Below, piece by piece: positions 26,743 through 35,069 of a stretch of 64,000 nucleotides of DNA; positions within the stretch are counted from its first letter, which is position 1; each line of letters begins with the position of its first letter. Under the pieces are notes generated by a model that saw nothing but the letters and a program-made list of their open reading frames with translations, was not told the DNA's origin and ran no database searches. The stretch comes from CAYFKJ01 sp964528595. GTDB taxonomy: Bacteria; Pseudomonadota; Alphaproteobacteria; UBA2966. The stretch is taken from positions 25,228-89,227 of the forward strand of contig CAZGTM010000010.1 of the NCBI GenBank assembly GCA_964528595.1. Direction: 5' to 3'. Position numbers and translations under genes: made by a program.

Positions 26743-27540
26743 ATGCTTTCAGTGACGCTTCGAGTGGTGGTTCCGGTTGTCCTTATAGTCCTTTCCACAT
26801 TCATCGTGGCCCGTCCGGTGGCGGCCGAGCCGCAAATCCTCGGCGTGGTGGCCACATCAGCGCCCATTCAAATGCGCTGCGAAAACGGCGAATGCACCGC
26901 CAATCTCGCGACGTTCTGCCTCGAACCTGACCGGCAGCAGCCTACCGCGGGCGATGCCTACCGGCCGGCGAATGCTGCGCATGTGCAGATCTCTCGCATT
27001 GATTCCCAAGGCCGCCGGGTTCCTGTCGACACACCCGCCCGCTATTTTTCCGACTACTACTACACCTCCGTTCAGGTGATCGTGCCGGAAGCCGCGGCAG
27101 CGGACGGCGACATCTTCATTTCCGCCCTGCCGGGCGCGGCGCTTTTGCCGGCGCCGTCGGCTGACGGCAAAGACCCGCATACGCCCGAGCAAACGGCGCT
27201 GGCCGTCGGCCAGGCCCGGCGATTGGCGTCCGCCTATTTCGAGAACGGTGATCCCGTGGTCGAAGGCGCGCAACTCCTCAATCGGGCGCTGAGCCTGCTG
27301 CCGACCCAGGGCCGCGTGAACGATGACGAACGCACCCGGATCTGGCAGGCGACGCTTGATTCAAGCGGCCCGCTCAGCGGCAAAGGCAAGTCGTGGGGCG
27401 CCAACATCTACGAGATGTGCCAGGAAACCGCCAAGATGCGGGTCTATTACAACATGCGGGGCTGCCTCAAACGGCAGAACCGGCAGCTTTTGGGCAACCC
27501 CAACGCCGAACTCTGGAAGTCGCTGAAGACCGGCAGCTAA
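26743..27540 (+). CDS. cysteine-rich secreted protein of unknown family, paralogue A
   Basis: The 265-residue protein starts at the ATG at 26743 behind GGGGAGG. A signal peptide ends near ARPVAAEP. The mature part starts with a highly conserved block, EPQILGVVATSAPIQMRC, followed by Cys in NGEC and TFCLEPDR; later Cys lie in EMCQETAK and RGCLKRQN. The protein is nearly collinear with the product of the gene at 54752-55558. Conserved cysteines and export suggest a disulfide-stabilised periplasmic protein. I do not recognise the family. Confidence 0.75.
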   Translation: MLSVTLRVVVPVVLIVLSTFIVARPVAAEPQILGVVATSAPIQMRCENGECTANLATFCLEPDRQQPTAGDAYRPANAAHVQISRIDSQGRRVPVDTPARYFSDYYYTSVQVIVPEAAAADGDIFISALPGAALLPAPSADGKDPHTPEQTALAVGQARRLASAYFENGDPVVEGAQLLNRALSLLPTQGRVNDDERTRIWQATLDSSGPLSGKGKSWGANIYEMCQETAKMRVYYNMRGCLKRQNRQLLGNPNAELWKSLKTGS

Positions 27541-27543
27541 CCC

Positions 27544-27594
27544 TGTCCCCGGCGCGGATTTCGGCCACATCCGCCAATATTCCGCGCCGGGACA
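27544..27594 (+). terminator. imperfect hairpin after secreted paralogue A
   Basis: TGTCCCCGGCGCGGA and TCCGCGCCGGGACA form a GC-rich stem of 14 pairs with one bulged base, 22-base loop, starting 4 bases after the stop codon. There is no T tract, so it may be a Rho-assisted or mRNA-stabilising structure. The rest of the interval up to 27755 holds nothing recognisable. Confidence 0.45.
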
Positions 27595-27755
27595 GCCCGC
27601 AATCTGAGCGGCTGCGCGGCGCGCCTCACACTTTGCAAACGCCGCCCGGCGATTTTCCTCGCGTTCAATTTCCGTCATCACTAATTTACACAGCCGATAC
27701 CCCACGCGCCGCGTCACCGGCTCGTATTGGGGTGTGCTGGTCGAGGGAAAATGCC

Positions 27756-28613
27756 GTGCCGATTGTCGAACCGAAGGATCAGTCTCTGAGGAAGCTCCGG
27801 GGTCTCCACCTCTGGCACAGCGACATGTCGAGCTGTTCGCAGCGCGTCCGCGCGGTGTTGGCGGAAAAGGACCGCGACTGGGAAAGCCATCCGGTGTCGA
27901 TCCCACGCGGCGACAACACGACGCCGGAGTATCTGGCGATCAATCCCAAGGGTTTGGTCCCGGCGTTGGTGCATGACGGTGTCTTGATGACCGAATCGAT
28001 GGACATCATCGATTATCTCGACCGGATCTACCCTAAGCCGGCGCTGCGCCCGGAGGACCCGGAACTGGTCCGGCGTATGAAGCACTGGATGAGCGTCGCG
28101 GACGAGGCGCAGTTCGATCTGAAAGTTCTCTCCCACGAGTTTCTGTTCCGGGCGTCGCGAAAGATATCGGCGGCGGATCTGGAGAATTTCGAGAACAACG
28201 TCGAGAACGCCGTACTGGTCGGCTTCGTTCGGGCCTATCACGAAAACGAACGACTGCCGGAAGACATGGTCACATCCAGCGTCAACCGCACCGACGCCTG
28301 GTTCGTGGAGCTCGACGAGGCGCTTGAACAATCCACCTGGCTGGCGGGAGAAGCGCCGTCGCTCGCCGACATCGCCTGGATGCCCAACGCCCACCGCATG
28401 GAACTGATGGACTGGCCGCTGGATCGATATGGCAACCTCGAGGCCTGGTACGGCCGGGTGAAATCCCTTGCCGGGTACCGTTCGGGTATCGCCCAATGGG
28501 AACCGCCCGCCGTCCGCGAGATGCTGACGGCGCATCTCCGCTCGCGCCAGGAAGAAGGCTACCACGTGCGTAATTTCGGCGTGCTCGCCAAGCCAGCCGG
28601 TGTGGCCCTTTGA
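27756..28613 (+). CDS. glutathione S-transferase family protein
   Basis: From a GTG at 27756, preceded by GAGGGA, the product is 285 residues. The N-terminal thioredoxin-like GST domain shows WHSDMSSCSQRVRAVLAEKD (Ser/Cys active-site region), NPKGLVPALVHDG and the TESMDIIDYLD glutathione-binding segment. The C-terminal helical domain contains LADIAWMPNAHRME. It likely conjugates or reduces electrophiles with glutathione. A racemase-like gene starts two bases after its stop. Confidence 0.85.
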   Translation: MPIVEPKDQSLRKLRGLHLWHSDMSSCSQRVRAVLAEKDRDWESHPVSIPRGDNTTPEYLAINPKGLVPALVHDGVLMTESMDIIDYLDRIYPKPALRPEDPELVRRMKHWMSVADEAQFDLKVLSHEFLFRASRKISAADLENFENNVENAVLVGFVRAYHENERLPEDMVTSSVNRTDAWFVELDEALEQSTWLAGEAPSLADIAWMPNAHRMELMDWPLDRYGNLEAWYGRVKSLAGYRSGIAQWEPPAVREMLTAHLRSRQEEGYHVRNFGVLAKPAGVAL

Positions 28614-28614
28614 C

Positions 28615-29316
28615 ATGACGCAACACATCGGCATCGTCGCCTGTTCCGCCGAGGGCGCGGCGCTTTGCTATCGCACAATCTGTACGGAGGGTGAAGAATT
28701 GCTGGGTCCGTACGGCCACCCGGAAGTAACCATGCACACCCCGCCGCTCAGCGAATATGTCGACCGCATGGACAGGGGCGACCTGGCGGCGGTCGGCGAT
28801 TTGATGCTGCAATCGGCGGAAATCCTCGCCGGAGCGAGGGCGGATTTCCTGATCTGCCCGGACAACACGGTGCACCAGGCCTTCGACTACGTCGCCGAAC
28901 GATCCCCCCTGCCCTGGCTGCACATCGCCGAGGTCGTGGCGGCGGAAGCCATCGAGCGGGGTTACCGGCGACCGGCCATAACGGGAACCAAATGGCTGGT
29001 GGCGAGCGGGGTTTACCCTGAAAAACTGTCGGACCGGGGCCTCGAATACCAGCGGCCGGAACCCGCCGAATGCGAGGAGATCAACCGCATCATCATGGAA
29101 GAACTGGTCAAGAACGCGTTCAAACCCGAAGCCGTGGCCTACTTTCAAAAAACAATCGGACGACTGAAACAGGATGGCTGCGACGCCGTCATACTTGGCT
29201 GTACTGAAATCCCGTTGATCATGAACGACGGTAACTCGCCGCTGCCGACGCTGGACTCGACCCGCCTGCTCGCCCGGGCGGCGCTGCGCCGGGCCACCGA
29301 GGGCGATCAGGTCTGA
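28615..29316 (+). CDS. Asp/Glu racemase superfamily protein
   Basis: The 233-residue product belongs to the aspartate/glutamate/hydantoin racemase superfamily: GIVACSAEGAAL at the N-terminus and the second catalytic motif VILGCTEIPLIM are clear. The first catalytic motif, usually CNTAH-like, reads CPDNTVH, so an Asp stands where the Cys normally sits before Asn-Thr. Activity may therefore differ from a two-cysteine racemase. The gene follows the GST gene by one base, suggesting one operon, and converges with an acyltransferase gene with 10 bases of overlap. Confidence 0.8.
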   Translation: MTQHIGIVACSAEGAALCYRTICTEGEELLGPYGHPEVTMHTPPLSEYVDRMDRGDLAAVGDLMLQSAEILAGARADFLICPDNTVHQAFDYVAERSPLPWLHIAEVVAAEAIERGYRRPAITGTKWLVASGVYPEKLSDRGLEYQRPEPAECEEINRIIMEELVKNAFKPEAVAYFQKTIGRLKQDGCDAVILGCTEIPLIMNDGNSPLPTLDSTRLLARAALRRATEGDQV

Positions 29317-29882
29317 TCGGAATACTTCCCTTCCATGCCCTGGTAGAACTTCCGCATGTCTGCGACATCCCTGTCGTAGTCGCCGGTGGGCTGGATCAGC
29401 GGCCCCACGCCGGTGCGGCGGGCCTTGAAATCGAGAAAGCTCAGCAGGATGGGGACCTCGGCCTCGACGGCGATCCAGTAGAATCCGGAACGCCAGCCTG
29501 AGGTTTTCGCCCTCGATCCACCGGGCGCAATTCCCAGCGCGATTTTAGACCGGCCCTCGAAATGCCGGGCGATACGTTCCACCTCGCTGCCGCCGCCCGC
29601 GCGGTTGATGGGCAGACCGCCGAGCCAGGTCATGAGCGGGTGCCGCCAGCCGGCAAAGAGTTCCTCCTTGCCGATCCAGTGCAGTTTGACCCTGAAGGCA
29701 AAGGCCACCGCCAGCATCAGCGGCAGGTCGCGCGCCGCCGTGTGGGGCTCCGCCACCATGACGAAGCGGTCCGCCCCGGGCCGCTCGCCCTCCAGCGTCC
29801 AGCCCAGCAGCCTCAACGCCGCGATGCCGCCGATCCTCAGCAACGGACTGAGGACCGGCGTATCGAAGATGGTCATCTGCAT
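29307..29882 (-). CDS. lysophospholipid acyltransferase family protein
   Basis: The 191-residue protein has the acyltransferase catalytic box as HTAARD (HxxxxD), a WLGGLPINR substrate segment and, in place of the usual PEGTRS, APGGSRAKTSGWRSGFYWIA. This spacing fits the short PlsC-like bacterial group. It probably transfers an acyl chain to a lysolipid at the inner membrane; the exact acceptor is unknown. Start could be either of two Met codons within the first three residues. Confidence 0.75.
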   Translation of the reverse strand: MQMTIFDTPVLSPLLRIGGIAALRLLGWTLEGERPGADRFVMVAEPHTAARDLPLMLAVAFAFRVKLHWIGKEELFAGWRHPLMTWLGGLPINRAGGGSEVERIARHFEGRSKIALGIAPGGSRAKTSGWRSGFYWIAVEAEVPILLSFLDFKARRTGVGPLIQPTGDYDRDVADMRKFYQGMEGKYSDQT

Positions 29883-29953
29883 GGTTGGAGTGTAGCGGCA
29901 ATTCCCTCCGTTACCCGAAACAATCTGCCGTTCGCTGATCCCCGCTGAAGCGT

Positions 29954-30331
29954 TCAGGCGGCCGTTTCAAAAAACGAGATCGAGTTGCCGTCCGGATCAA
30001 GCGCGTACTGAAAGCGGCCGGCCGGAATTTCGATGGCCTCGCCCATGACCTTGCCGCCCGCCGTGTTGCACCGCTCGGCGGCGGCTTCCAGCTTGTCCTT
30101 GATGGCCAGATGAACCGTCGGACCGTTGCCCTCGCCGGCGGGTTTGCCTTCGTAAAGATGACCCGCCACGCTGTCATCGCCGTTCATGGGAAACATCGCC
30201 ATGGCATTGGGCCCGGTCTCGTCGAGCGTCAGTTCGCAGTCGAGAACCGTATTGTAGAACGTCGTCGCCCGGCCCAAATCGGACACGGGGATTTCAAACC
30301 AGACGAGCGCGTTGTTGGGGGTGTTTGACAT
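29954..30331 (-). CDS. VOC (glyoxalase-like) superfamily protein
   Basis: The 125-residue protein has one VOC module: VWFEIPVSDLGRATTFYNTV at the start, a middle strand region and GRFQYALDPDGNSISFFE at the end. This layout fits the 'VOC family' lactoylglutathione-lyase-like group. Histidine and glutamate metal ligands are not all obvious, so the activity is undetermined. Another VOC gene lies upstream on the same strand, 82 bases away. Confidence 0.82.
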   Translation of the reverse strand: MSNTPNNALVWFEIPVSDLGRATTFYNTVLDCELTLDETGPNAMAMFPMNGDDSVAGHLYEGKPAGEGNGPTVHLAIKDKLEAAAERCNTAGGKVMGEAIEIPAGRFQYALDPDGNSISFFETAA

Positions 30332-30413
30332 CTGCCTATTCCATTCTTCGTTGGGTTAATAATGGCGGCAGAAAACCACACCTCTCCTGACACCCTCCTG
30401 TCAGGATTGATAT

Positions 30414-30878
30414 TCAACCGTCGTCGGGCAGATCGGCCGCCAGCAGTTCGGGCGCGATCCCGTCGGCCTCGGCGACGTCGAAATTGAGCTCGACCTTCAC
30501 GCCGTCCGGGGCCTGGACGAAGAGTTGGAAGGAGGCCTGATCGTCCACCTGCCGTTTGGTGTAGTCCGCGCCCTCGGCGTCCAGGCGCTCGATCATTTCC
30601 GCCAGGCCCGTCACCCGGAAGGCGACATGATCGATGACGCCGCTACCGGCGGTGTCGGTCGACTGCTGACCCAAATAGCGCCTGCGGTTCTCGCTGACGT
30701 TCGCCCCGCCCTCGGCGATGTGCAGGACGTCCTTGCCGTTGGCGTAAAGCCAGCAGACCGGAAACCTGAAGTCCGGATGCGGCCCCTCCTCCAGCCCCAA
30801 CACCCGCACATACCAATCCCGCGTCGCCGCCATGTCGGCCACCTGCAGCAGGTAGTGATCGATGTTCAGGATGGTCAC
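30414..30878 (-). CDS. VOC superfamily protein
   Basis: The 154-residue protein has a full VOC module, with DHYLLQVADMAATRDWYVRV, a central DHVAFRVTGLAEMIERL and a C-terminal VKVELNFD with a likely metal-binding glutamate. His residues in DHYLL and DHVAF fit the metal site of extradiol dioxygenase/glyoxalase-type enzymes. The GTG start at 30878 overlaps the TAG stop of the NTF2-like gene by one base, so the two are coupled. Confidence 0.83.
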   Translation of the reverse strand: MTILNIDHYLLQVADMAATRDWYVRVLGLEEGPHPDFRFPVCWLYANGKDVLHIAEGGANVSENRRRYLGQQSTDTAGSGVIDHVAFRVTGLAEMIERLDAEGADYTKRQVDDQASFQLFVQAPDGVKVELNFDVAEADGIAPELLAADLPDDG

Positions 30879-31321
30879 TAATCGTCGCCAACGCCTGCGG
30901 GATAGGCAGCCCCGTCATCCTGCGATCCCGCCGCGGACGAGGCGTGCCGGTGAAGCCAGCGCCAGCGGCCGGAAATTCGCTCCAGCGAAACCGTCCAGCG
31001 CAGCGGAATGTGGACCGGGCCCTCGTCCGTTTCGAGATCGATGGTCAAGCTCATGGCGACGACCGCGCTGTCGCCCGCCAGCGTCACCTGCCGCCAATGC
31101 CAATTGAACTTCTTGGCGGTCGCCTCGGCAAAGTTCCGCTCCATCACCGCCCTGATTTGCGCCGGCCCTACGCACAGTTCGTCGGCCCCCGTTCCGATCA
31201 GCGAAATATCATCGCTCTCCCTGAAGAGCGCCATCAGCCGGTCGGCATCCTTGGCGCAATATGCCTCGGCGTATTCGTCAAGCGTCGCCAGCACCGCTTC
31301 TTCGTCGGTCATATGTCCCAT
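30878..31321 (-). CDS. SnoaL/NTF2-like protein
   Basis: The 147-residue product has the NTF2-like pattern: an N-terminal helix (LATLDEYAEAYCAKDADRLMALF), a phenylalanine/aspartate-rich middle and paired C-terminal strands (WTVSLERISGRWRWLHRHAS), as in the SnoaL_3/DUF4440 group. Translation may start at 31321 or at the ATG at 31312. It precedes and overlaps a VOC gene. Function is unknown. Confidence 0.77.
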   Translation of the reverse strand: MGHMTDEEAVLATLDEYAEAYCAKDADRLMALFRESDDISLIGTGADELCVGPAQIRAVMERNFAEATAKKFNWHWRQVTLAGDSAVVAMSLTIDLETDEGPVHIPLRWTVSLERISGRWRWLHRHASSAAGSQDDGAAYPAGVGDD

Positions 31322-31377
31322 CCCCCCGATTTCCGATTCACCTGCTCTCGCGGGCTCAGAACCTTACGATCGCAGGA

Positions 31378-31619
31378 TCAATAAATCGACTGCCGATTAG
31401 GGGTTAACCCGATTTGTGGTCCCGTTCCCGCCACCGTGGGATGGCCTGCACGGTTGATGAAGTGCGCGAAAAAAAGCCCAAGCCCAGAACAAAGAATTCG
31501 AGGGCCATCCACGGCCAACCTTGCGACAGGCACACGGTGACCCAAACAAGGCTCAGCGTCGCTGCGATCAGGGACAGCGCCGATACCGCCCTGACGTGCT
31601 TGCGGTCCGCCGCCTCCAT
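31378..31619 (-). pseudogene. 2TM-domain protein split by a frameshift at a seven-T run
   Basis: Translation from the ATG at 31619 gives DRKHVRAVS, then a hydrophobic segment and GWPWMALEFFVLGLGF. At the run of seven T (A on the plus strand, 31469-31475) the similarity continues in another frame as FFAHFINRAGHP to a stop at 31378. The combined product of about 80 residues resembles the 2TM domain, and its first 50 residues match the N-terminus of the cyclase at 45105-46301 (DRKH, GWPW, LE positions). Either a real frameshift mutation or a homopolymer base-call error explains the break. Confidence 0.55.
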
Positions 31620-31711
31620 GGCTTCTTTGCCGGCAGTTGCAAGATCCGTGCGAACGAATTCTCCGTTTGCACCGCACCCCCCCTTTGTGGTTCCGGCCGG
31701 CGACTGGCCGG

Positions 31712-32466
31712 TCACTCTCGCGGTTTCTCCAGGAGCCATGTGAGGTTCGCCTTCACGGTCGGCCACTCGCTGGCGATGATCGAGTAGGTGGCGGTATCGC
31801 GCACCGTGCCGTTTGGCAGGATCATGTGAGCCCGCAGGATGCCGTCGAGCTTGGCGCCCAGTCGTTCGATGGCCCGGCGGCTCTGCTGGTTGAGGAAATG
31901 GGTTCTGAAATCGACGGCGACGCAGTCCAGTTCCTCGAATGCGTGGCGCAGCAGCAGCAGCTTGCATTCCGTGTTGAGCGGCGTGCGCTGGACGGACTTG
32001 CGGTACCAGGTGGAGCCGATTTCCAGGCGGCGGTTGGCGGCCTCNNNNNNNNNNNNNNNNNNNNNNNNNNNNNNNNNNNNNNNNNNNNNNNNNNNNNNNN
32101 NNNNNNNNNNNNNNNNNNNNNNNNNNNNNNNNNNNNNNNNNNNNGGACGGACTTGCGGTACCAGGTGGAGCCGATTTCCAGGCGGCGGTTGGCGGCCTCG
32201 ATGTTCATGTAGGTCGTCATGCCGACCGCGCTGCCGCCCGGTTTGTCGAGCACCGCGAAGGGCAGCATCGAGCCCTCTTCCCGAAGCTTCAGCCGCCGCT
32301 CGATCTCCTGGCCGACCTCATCGGGTTTGGGCACCAGGGTATACCACAGGCGGTGAAGTTCGCCGTCGGCGGCGGCCTCCTCCAGGTCCGCACGGTGATC
32401 CCGGGTCAGGGGCACGACGGACACGTGATCTCCTTCGACGGAGAACGGTTCAGGCCATTTAGTCAT
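31712..32466 (-). CDS. GNAT family N-acetyltransferase, interrupted by an assembly gap
   Basis: Start ATG at 32466; the N-terminal part reads to GSTWYRKSV just after the gap and the C-terminal part resumes after it with the same GSTWYRKSV then QRTPLNTECKLLLLRHAFEE, and ends LLEKPRE. If the duplicated 55 bases flanking the N run are merged and the Ns removed, one continuous open frame of about 199 codons results. The motif NRRLEIGSTW and the FLNQQSRRAIERLGA segment are typical of RimJ/RimL-like acetyltransferases acting on amino groups. Confidence 0.8.
31990..32199. repeat. 55-base direct duplication flanking the gap
   Basis: Bases 31990-32044 and 32145-32199 are identical and directly abut the N run. 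They are most simply the overlapping ends of two contigs that the assembler did not merge. Confidence 0.9.
32045..32144. other. scaffold gap of 100 N
   Basis: Exactly 100 unknown bases, a conventional placeholder for a gap of unknown size. The flanking identity implies the true gap is negative (an overlap). Confidence 0.98.
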
Positions 32467-32632
32467 TCGGAAAATTACCTCGATGCTTGGCGTGACACAG
32501 CCGGGTTGCAGCCGGCAATTCGCGGCTTCACCGGTTCCGGGCATTCTGGCACACTTATTTTCAGCCGTCGCCGTTCCCCCGTCGTCGACCATTTTCCGAG
32601 ACCGCCGGATCGCAGGGGCTCAGGAGGTTCAC

Positions 32633-33265
32633 ATGCTAAGTGGCACACTTCTTTTGGGATTTGTCGTGGCGGCCCTGATCGTTCTGATCATCCCCGGTCC
32701 GGGCGTTCTCTATGTCGTAGCCCGCAGCCTCGGACAGGGACGCCGCGCCGGCCTGGCCTCGGCGCTCGGCCTGTCGCTCGGCGTCCTGGTACACATTGCA
32801 GCCGCGGCGGTCGGCCTCTCTGCCATTTTGCTTACGTCGGCGACGGCCTTCGGCGTCGTCAAGGCGGTGGGCGCGGGTTATCTGATCTACCTCGGCATCA
32901 GCATGCTGTTGGCCGACCGGCCCGTGCTTGAGGTGAACGCCCCCGAGCCGCTCTCGATGGTCCGGCTTGTGGCGGACGGCGTGGTCGTCAGCGTCTTCAA
33001 CCCGAAGATTGCGGTGTTCTTCCTCGCCTTCCTGCCGCAGTTCGTTGATCCCGGAGCGGGATCCATCCCGCTGCAGGTGGCTTTTCTCGGCCTGCTCTAC
33101 GCTGTGCTCGCCCTCGTGACGGATGGCGCATACGCCGTGCTGGCCGGCGTTCTGCGCCGCTGGTTCGGCGGCCGGATAATGCAGGGCCCGCTGCCGCGAT
33201 ATGTTTGCGGCAGCTTGTTTATCGGGCTGGGGATCAACACGGCCCTTACCGGCCGGCGGGTCTAA
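32633..33265 (+). CDS. LysE family translocator
   Basis: The 210-residue protein starts at the ATG at 32633 after AGGAGG. About six membrane helices are present with the LysE/RhtB signature IPGPGVLYVVARSLGQGRRAG near residue 20 and VSVFNPKIAVFFLAFLPQFV in the middle. These proteins export amino acids or homoserine lactone-like compounds through the inner membrane. The substrate is unknown. Confidence 0.9.
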   Translation: MLSGTLLLGFVVAALIVLIIPGPGVLYVVARSLGQGRRAGLASALGLSLGVLVHIAAAAVGLSAILLTSATAFGVVKAVGAGYLIYLGISMLLADRPVLEVNAPEPLSMVRLVADGVVVSVFNPKIAVFFLAFLPQFVDPGAGSIPLQVAFLGLLYAVLALVTDGAYAVLAGVLRRWFGGRIMQGPLPRYVCGSLFIGLGINTALTGRRV

Positions 33266-33308
33266 CGCCCCTGGTAATAGGGTGCGGGAGTTCCGCCCAG
33301 TCGCTTGG

Positions 33309-33770
33309 CTAGTCCCCCAAACCGATCAATTCGGCGTGAAATTCCGTCTCGGGAATGCTATCCCGCCCAAGCCATGCGAGGGCGTCGGAGATCTCATTGA
33401 AATGTTCTATGGCGACGAAAGGATTGGTATCGGTTTTCCAGACGGCGCTGAACAGGCGCATCACGACCTCGTTGATCGTGGGCGCACAAACTACCGCGGC
33501 GCGATAGGCGGGAAGCTCTGACGGCGGTAACTCTTTTCCGGCCAAAAAAGTCTTTTTCATGGCGTCGATGGCTTCATGAAAGAGCTCGAAGCTCATGTCC
33601 GAAAAATCCGCATCCTGTTTTATGAACACGATCCGATCGCTGTTCCAAACAAAATCCGGGTCATTCGAGAGACGACCAACCATATCCTGCACGGCTGCAA
33701 CGCTGATGCGCCCGGAAACGGTAACCGCGATCAAGCCCTGTGATTTGAGAATTCTGTAATCGATGGCCAT
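33309..33770 (-). CDS. SpoIIAA/STAS-like protein
   Basis: The 153-residue protein begins with strand-turn pattern DYRILKSQGLIAVTVSGRIS, followed by a helix and RIVFIKQDADFSDMSFE, as in SpoIIAA-like (STAS-fold) proteins found singly in proteobacteria. No phosphorylatable serine motif (DSxG) is visible, so an anti-anti-sigma role is not supported. The function is unknown. Confidence 0.6.
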   Translation of the reverse strand: MAIDYRILKSQGLIAVTVSGRISVAAVQDMVGRLSNDPDFVWNSDRIVFIKQDADFSDMSFELFHEAIDAMKKTFLAGKELPPSELPAYRAAVVCAPTINEVVMRLFSAVWKTDTNPFVAIEHFNEISDALAWLGRDSIPETEFHAELIGLGD

Positions 33771-33858
33771 CGCTGATCTTATACCTGAATCAGGGTGACG
33801 AATTTAAGTTTCGTCAAGCATCACGACGTCCGGCAAATTCAAACCGAGGTCTGTCGGG

Positions 33859-35034
33859 TTACTCGGCAGCCGCTGCGTCCGGCGCTGCGCCGGCGGCTTT
33901 GGGTATGGCGAACGCGAGGACGACCGCAACAAGTGAAAACCCGCTGGCCAGCGGAAAGGCGTTCGCCAGATCGCTCTCACCCGCCCAGCCTGCCAGTAAA
34001 GCCGCCGAGGCGGCGAAGCCGTCCATGAAGGCAAACGTCAGGCCCAGGCTGGTTCCCTCGCGCCCGCCGGCATGATCGACCGCCGCCGCCTGCAGCACGG
34101 CCCGGATCGCCACCAGCGCCGTCATCGCCGCGCCCAACGCCAATAGCGTCAGGGCAAAATAACCCGACGCCCAGGCGGTGAACGCCGCCCCAGTGGCGAT
34201 GCCATTGCCCAGGATCATCAGGGGCCGCCGCCCGATGCGGTCTGAAATCTTGCCCATCCAGGGCTGTGACAAGGCCCCGAGAGTCATCATCAAGGCCATG
34301 GCGATCGCTGTGGTCAGCCAATCGAAGCCGTAGTTGGCCCGCAGGAACAGCGGCGTCATGGTGATGATGGCAAAGAGGCCCATGTTGTACGCCGTGAACA
34401 GCGCCAGAACCCTGAGCCCCCTGCGGTTGGTCCAGATGCGCCAGATGTCGGCGAAATCCGCCCGGGTCGGCCGCGATGTAATGTGGCGGGGCACCTTCGG
34501 CGCGACAAAAATGAAGATGCATCCCATGACCAAAGTCGGGATGACCAGCACCTGAATAGCCGTGCGCCAGTCCGCCACCATCAGCACCAGCCCGGCCGTC
34601 GGCAGTGCAATGACTTCCGATATGTGCCCTCCGATCGCGTGCACGCCGAGGGCGTACGCGCGTTTCGTTTTGTGCATCTGTGCTAGGACCCCGGTCGCAA
34701 TGGGATGCCAGGCGGCATCACCCATGGCGGCGACGGCGATCAGAATGGCGAAGACCCAGAAGCCGTCCGCGAAGGACGCCGCGAAATATCCGAAACCGAC
34801 CCAAAAGAATGTGGCGGCAAGCAGAACACCGCGATTTGCCACATGATCCGCCACCATGCCAGCCGGCAGATAGGCGACTGAGCCGAGATTGTGGAGCATG
34901 AACAGCAACCCGATCTCGACCGGAGTAAGTCCCATGGCGGCGCCGAACGCCGGGATGACCAGATACATCCCGATCGGCGCCAGATCGTTGCTGAGATGGC
35001 CGAGGGAAAATGTGACGAGGAGGTTGCTTTTCAT
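33859..35034 (-). CDS. MFS transporter
   Basis: The 391-residue protein has twelve predicted membrane helices. The N-terminal LGHLSNDLAPIGMYLVIPAF and a loop 2-3 region near ADHVANRGVLL are consistent with the Fsr/major-facilitator group, and MGKISDRIGRRPLMI is the second-half motif A. Substrate is unknown. The yghU-like gene is 35 bases upstream on the same strand, which suggests an operon. Confidence 0.85.
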   Translation of the reverse strand: MKSNLLVTFSLGHLSNDLAPIGMYLVIPAFGAAMGLTPVEIGLLFMLHNLGSVAYLPAGMVADHVANRGVLLAATFFWVGFGYFAASFADGFWVFAILIAVAAMGDAAWHPIATGVLAQMHKTKRAYALGVHAIGGHISEVIALPTAGLVLMVADWRTAIQVLVIPTLVMGCIFIFVAPKVPRHITSRPTRADFADIWRIWTNRRGLRVLALFTAYNMGLFAIITMTPLFLRANYGFDWLTTAIAMALMMTLGALSQPWMGKISDRIGRRPLMILGNGIATGAAFTAWASGYFALTLLALGAAMTALVAIRAVLQAAAVDHAGGREGTSLGLTFAFMDGFAASAALLAGWAGESDLANAFPLASGFSLVAVVLAFAIPKAAGAAPDAAAAE

Positions 35035-35069
35035 CTATGTCCGGCGGCCTTGCGCCTTCAGGTCCGGCC

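Noticed and set aside
31990..32199. 55-base repeat as a genuine tandem duplication or insertion target
   Set aside because: The copies abut an exact 100-N placeholder, and merging them restores a single open frame.
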